NCBI GenBank assembly: GCA_025024175.1
Contig: QCXZ01000137.1
Span: forward strand, 67,146,680-67,210,679
Source: Rhyzopertha dominica
Taxonomy: Eukaryota > Arthropoda > Insecta > Coleoptera > Bostrichidae
DNA length: 64,000 bases
Direction: 5' to 3'
Shown: piece by piece, positions 59,562 to 64,000 of the stretch
Position numbering within the stretch: position 1 is the first letter of the stretch
Layout of the letters: each line of letters starts with the position of its first letter
Translations under genes and position numbers: made by a program
The notes under the pieces: model-generated
Database searches by the model: none
Told to the model about the DNA's origin: nothing
The model's input: the letters and a program-made list of their open reading frames with translations, nothing else

Positions 59562-60630
59562 AATTGGGTATTATCACTTTTTTTTTGAAAATTACGTAAA
59601 ATGAATCCTGAAGTGCATATATATTGTACGCCATGATAAAAAAAACAAAAAAATATTTGTAGGTAGAGAATTTCAGGTCTGAAATTCGAATCTCAGGAGT
59701 CGCCGCCAAAACGCTTCTATTCAAGGTTATTCAACTCGTGACGTCAAGTGTCATGTAAACTTTACCGAGGAGCGTGCTATTGAATGATGTAGTATCATTC
59801 TTGTATTGGAAAAGCTTTTGTGTGGTGTTTATTGAAAGGACGGTGTAAGAGGTCGCACCAAAAAGTGATTTGTGTAGTTTTTATCTATTATGTGTGGAAA
59901 ACAAAACAAGTGTTGTTTTGTACATGGCTATAAGAGTACTTCAGTCAGTACCGCTAACAAAATTTTTGTAACTGTTCCTCGAGATTATCAACGCATGAAA
60001 AAGTGGTTTAAGGCCGCAAGGCGAGGTATGCCGAAATCACAGTTTGTTTTTCTGTTGTGAAGATCATCTTAATTCTTAATGTAAGTTTTATTATACTTTT
60101 TGGGGTTTTAGTGTTTATAATTTTAATGTTATAATAAAAAAGGAGTTTGTTCCCCTTATGTTCGACTGTTAGGCAGACCGGAAACGAGCCGCAACAGCCC
60201 CGAAAATAAATGGCAATTTATATTTATTCTGATCTCTAAAATAAATGTCAAGTTTAGGGTACATTTTTGAATCTTACATTTTTATGTTTACAAATAATAT
60301 GTTTCCCACAACCCATTGTGCTCAAATTTTCAATGCTACGTTAATTTGATAAAAAATTCACTTACGCTGTTGCTTTTATGTTCCTCATCCCCGCCGCGTT
60401 GACGGGCTGACCCCAGATGTAAACAAGCGGCCATTTACAAGACACCTGACGTCACGGCCAGTATGTTCGCGTTTTGGCGGTCCCTTTTAATATTCATATT
60501 TTTAACATAAAAAATACACCTTACGATCCATTTTTTCGATTTTATAAGCTGTTACAGCTGTTTTGTGGATTAGACGCTACCTATTAATATGAAATTTAAT
60601 AAAATATAAATACATGGCAAATACCCAATT
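59562..60630. mobile_element. THAP-carrying non-autonomous DNA transposon, copy 2
   Basis: Starts AATTGGGTATT and ends AATACCCAATT (1069 bp). It aligns over its whole length with 28792-30090 except for an internal deletion near 60400. Two copies sharing exact ends establish the boundaries. No transposase catalytic domain is present in either copy. Confidence 0.85.
59890..60080 (+). pseudogene. THAP zinc-finger exon
   Basis: From the ATG at 59890: NKCCFVHGYKST, then ANKIFVTVPRDYQRMKKWFK and RRGMPKSQFVF. After a short frame break, CCEDHLNS is followed by a GTAAGT donor at 60081. The C-x-H spacing, the central W and the CEDH ending follow the THAP C2CH finger found at the head of P-type transposases and some host regulators. 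The frame break and the missing downstream exons mean it is not functional. Confidence 0.75.
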
Positions 60631-61084
60631 CAACATATTTAATCATCGCTGTCTGGTGATCGGGTAGATCACTTGCCGATGCGTAACAATAGGCACCGAA
60701 CAAGCCCACCACGTAGCTAATACAATACAAATAAATACTTCCCTTCATTTTTAACATTCTCTCTATCTCAAATCATTTGGTTTCTTTTATTGTTGTTTCA
60801 TCTTTTAATTGTTACTCTAAGCTCGTATAAGATATTGCAAAAGGTGTTTAAACTAATTTACCTAATTTTCAATGAAATTAATTATTTTTCCAGTTATGTT
60901 CCTTTCATGGCCTTTCTTGTTTTCATTTATTATCAACAAATATTTGGTGCCCGGGGTATTTAAAATTAATATATGTTATTCCTGCTCGGCAGAACTAGCA
61001 CTTGCTATCATACACAAAATGTATATCCGCAGATTTCCAGTTGATGAATGATGGCATTTCAATTGAGAAATACACAAAACGTTA

Positions 61085-61310
61085 TGTTAAATATATCTCA
61101 TACTATTTCGTTTGGGTGGTAAATATGAGTAAGAACTGTGTAATTGCACNGTCTAGAAATATTTATTTTATATAGNTACTTTGANTTTTTTCTGAATCTT
61201 TTACCGGTCAGATTTTTTATTACGGGTCCATCATCAGCTGTCGTTTGTTACTTTACTACATACAATATGGATGCGACTTCATAATTAATAATCTAATGGA
61301 TTAAATTTCG
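61085..61310. repeat. 220-bp direct repeat, copy 2 (abuts Penelope-like RT)
   Basis: Second copy of the 59150-59371 repeat. It ends in GGATTAAATTTCG, immediately before the reverse-transcriptase remnant, so it may be internal or terminal-repeat sequence of that element. It contains several N bases. Confidence 0.8.
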
Positions 61311-62385
61311 TACAAAAAATAGCGTGAGGTTTAGCTATGGGTTCTTCCCTTAGTCCACTTTTAGCAGAAATTTTCATGAATAGCTTAGAAAAAGAATTAT
61401 ATAAAATACTGTCTTATCTCGCCTCACGTTATTTTTTTGGTACCGTTATGTAGATGATGTTTTATGTCATTTTTCAGGAAATCAACAAGATCTAAATAAT
61501 TTTCTTACATTTATAAACTCATTACATAATACTATAAATTTTAGTTATGAAACAGAAGTTGATAATAAAATTTCCTTTTTAAATTTGCTAATTTTTTCTC
61601 TCCTTATCTTTATTTTGAAATTTTCAGAAAACCTACTTGTACAGACAACATTATCCCTTATTCTTCCTTGCACCCTCATACCCATAAAATAGCCGTTTTT
61701 CATTCTCTTTTTCACGGACTTTTTAAAATTTCCCTTTCTTTAAATGCCTTCGAAAAGCAACTTGGTGAAATTCTCCAAATTGCTTATAATAACGGTTTTC
61801 CAAATTACTTAATAGAAAAATTGTACTATAAATACCTGACAAAATCAATCATCAAATGTGATAAAAAAGTTAAAATTTGGTACCCCTTTAGGTTTATTGG
61901 TCAAGTCTCAATTTACCTTTCTAAATTATTTGCATCTAAAGACATAAATATTGTTTTTTTTCTACTGTAGGCAATGTATGTTGCCGTTTTGTCCATAATA
62001 AAGATAAAATTTCAGTCTAAATCATTCAGGTGTATATAGCTTTACATGTAACGACTGTAACTCTGTTTATGTCGGACAAACGGGAAGATCCTTGCTTATT
62101 AAGGGAAATGAGCATCTAAAACAATTTGATAAGTATACAAATAAAGGCATTGTAACTACAAATTTTTCGTTAGCAAATCATTTATTATCATTTAAACATA
62201 TTTTCACTTTGGACAATTTAAAAAGTTTACATTTTTGTAATAAATCATCAAAATTAAACAATTTAGAAATTTTAGAGATATACAAAATTTTAAATGGCCA
62301 AAATTGGACAATATTAAATGATTTTTTATTACGCATGCATCATAATCAACAATTATCGCACGCTGCAGCGTGTGTAAAATGATGA
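61311..62385 (+). pseudogene. Penelope-like element: RT core and GIY-YIG endonuclease, decayed
   Basis: Blocks in order: GLAMGSSLSPLLAEIFMNSL (RT motif), YRYVDDVLCHFSGNQQDLNN (catalytic D-D), KISFLNLLIF, then FRKPTCTDNIIPYSSLHPHT. Then GVYSF-like CNDCNSVYVGQTGRSL at about 62040-62095, a GIY-YIG endonuclease core (Y-V-G), and the tail LDNLKSLHFCNKSSKLNNLE ending at 62380. RT followed by GIY-YIG is the hallmark of Penelope-like elements. Frameshifts at about 61380-61430, 61590 and 61970 break it, and the 5' part of the RT is missing. The tail matches the fragment at 5021-5220. Confidence 0.88.
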
Positions 62386-62667
62386 TTATGATGCGCCTAC
62401 TTTTTTATTACCTAGATATTTACCTGCCGTTTAAATTACTAGGTATACCTTTTGTACCCATATCAAAATGAACGAACACTTTTAAAAACAACATTTCTTT
62501 ATTCTAAGTAACTATAATACTCTTATTTTAAATAAACATTGATTGTACAATTTGTATTTTTAGATATTTCATTTTATGATTTAAGCCTACTAAAAATAAT
62601 TACAAAATTGTAAAAGAGAATGTTTAATGTTTAAAACATTTTTGAGCTTATGATGCATTCGTAATAA

Positions 62668-62812
62668 AAAATAGCGTATGATACGCGTGTATAAATAAGA
62701 GGCCTTTAAAGCCCTTGCGACTTACAAAACAATCCGCTGCGCGTCGTGTTTTGAAATATGTCGCGCGTGCTTTAAAGGCCCTCTTATACACTTGTATCAT
62801 AATATACTATTT
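62668..62812. mobile_element. Palindromic foldback MITE
   Basis: The left half (TAGCGTATGATACGCGTGTAT, then AGAGGCCTTTAAAG) is mirrored by the right half (CTTTAAAGGCCCTC, then ACACTTGTATCATAATA). The centre has AACAATCCGCTGCGCG. It would form a long imperfect hairpin. No coding content. Confidence 0.6.
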
Positions 62813-62975
62813 TGCAATTTCAGTTGTCCCATTCTAAATTTTTTATTTGAACGCTAATTTTTATGTTGCTGTTTTGAAAGTAGTTTTACATTTTTAGTTA
62901 AGATTGCTTGTTTAGATTTTTAGTTTCATTTTACAATTTTGAGAATGTCATCATTTTTTCCAATAATTTGTGTAT

Positions 62976-63015
62976 GGTATACTGACTACGGCATATTAGC
63001 CGAAAGCGCTTTACC
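62976..63015 (+). ncRNA. Hammerhead-ribozyme-like motif, copy 3
   Basis: GGTA, then a core of CTGACTA, a hairpin with GGC/GCC stem and ATATTA loop, then CGAAA, GCGCTT and TACC, pairing with the opening GGTA. It has the same layout as the motifs at 4479-4519 and 5351-5392. It is about 590 bases downstream of the Penelope-like stop, in the position expected of that element's terminal repeat. One core base differs from CTGANGA. Confidence 0.45.
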
Positions 63016-63469
63016 TGAATAAATAATGTATTGTGGATTTAACTTGGTGAAGTTATTTAACAAAAATTAATTGAAACTTAATTTATTTTCATTAGTGCCA
63101 GTAGATCAACTAATGCTTCCGATGAAACAGAACGCGTTTGCGCTAAGAAATGTCGTGGCTGTTTCAAATATCCTCACTTAGAAAAACTTGGATTCGATTT
63201 GCGTTGTGAGCAAAGCAAGTAAATTAGATTTTTGCAAGAATATTTTATAGTTACGAAATTATAGGCTACTGCTATCGTTGGCTCTTCAAGAAAAAGCGTT
63301 TATATCTGGGATAGGCGTTGCCAACTATTTTTAATTAATGTAAAGGTAATGAACAAGATATTAAAAAATATATTTTGTGCTGAGCTCGGGGAATGAATTA
63401 TAGCAAATATTAAAAATGCTTTTCTCATATTTTAGATTAAAATCAGTTATCCAGAAGACCATACATTTA

Positions 63470-63840
63470 GGTAAGTTATGTCTTATCACAGTTCAAACTT
63501 CACTGGATTGATTCTGAAAAGATGAAGGAAATTATGTCGCAGTTAGAGAATTCGTCATGAGTGAAGTCCAAGAACACTTTTTGCCTTCAAGTGATAAAAA
63601 CCATCAGAGTCCTTGCGTTTCACTTCTAGAATATATATTGTCAAATTTTTGTTTATATGGATTGATATGGATACATAGATATTATAGAGCCCGATGATGT
63701 CAGCGAAAATGCTTCACATCCCGTTCATTCCCGTTGAGCGAATGTTTAGTTCCGGTGGTAAAATTTTGAAACTTAAGCGTAAGAATTGGTCAGATAAATA
63801 ATTTAAAAAACTATTATTTTTAAAACATATCGGTGGTTTG
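63470..63840 (+). pseudogene. hAT transposase C-terminal remnant
   Basis: 63718-63790 reads IPFIPVERMFSSGGKILKLK and RKNWSDK, then TAA; it resumes after the stop as FKKLLFLKHIGGL. This is the hAT C-terminal dimerisation motif (VERxFSxxG....R..L). Upstream, in shifted frames, about 63488-63560 gives FTGLI / WIDSEKMKEIMSQLEN, like the segment just before it. A few Cys-rich codons at 63100-63220 could not be assigned. Confidence 0.65.
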
Positions 63841-64000
63841 TAATGTACATTAATAAAAATAATAAGTAATATAAATTATATTATTCGTAACTAGTTAGAG
63901 CAGTTGTAGGTATGCATATAAAAATAATTTGGATAATTAGTCCTGATTCGGTTAGATGTAAGCTTTTAAATTTTGTTTTATCACTGAGGTTTTATGTAAC

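Overview
The window is animal nuclear DNA, almost certainly from an insect. It is AT-rich, its genes have many introns with GT/AG borders and AATAAA signals, and it carries hAT, THAP/P-like, Tc1/mariner, Crypton, Penelope-like and non-LTR elements. A beetle is a reasonable guess, but the sequence does not settle it. Scattered N bases and one run of exactly 100 N show a draft assembly.

Region 1 (1-17 kb) holds conventional genes. The last two exons of an unrecognised plus-strand gene end at 2218. A cyclooxygenase-like gene runs on the minus strand (8699 to 2774, nine exons). It keeps the EGF, membrane and peroxidase-fold architecture, but has Pro at the catalytic-Tyr position and Ser at the distal-His position, and it is short at the C terminus. 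Head-to-head with it lies an intact methionine aminopeptidase 1 gene (9.65-16.9 kb, plus). Both genes have hAT-type insertions in introns with clear 8-bp target duplications.

Region 2 (17-33 kb) has a non-LTR retrotransposon remnant and then a striking minus-strand gene. Its large exon codes for 38 copies, without a single indel, of a 39-residue Gln-Gly-Lys repeat. Two tandemly duplicated N-terminal modules on separate exons precede the repeat. Upstream lie a hAT MITE, a THAP-carrying non-autonomous transposon and a candidate first exon with a TATA-like box.

Region 3 (32961-52666) is the most unusual part. It is a giant element with about 6.2-6.4 kb terminal inverted repeats, ends CAGTAGGGGAAAAG, and a possible 4-bp GCTG target duplication. 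The arms are built of AT-rich TAATTAG minisatellites and a second degenerate repeat family. The 1.9-kb spacer holds one intact eight-exon gene for a 284-residue RING-finger protein, all of whose introns are phase 1 or 2 in a clean pattern. No transposase is visible. About 5.1 kb (spacer end plus most of the right arm) appears twice around the N gap, with indels clustered at the gap. This is probably an unmerged contig overlap, so the true element is probably about 14.5 kb.

Region 4 (53-64 kb) is a transposon graveyard: a decayed Tc1/mariner element, a decayed Crypton-type tyrosine recombinase, a second THAP element copy lying between two 220-bp direct repeats, a Penelope-like RT plus GIY-YIG remnant, a palindromic MITE and a hAT tail. 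Three hammerhead-ribozyme-like motifs lie beside the Penelope fragments (4.5, 5.37 and 63.0 kb).
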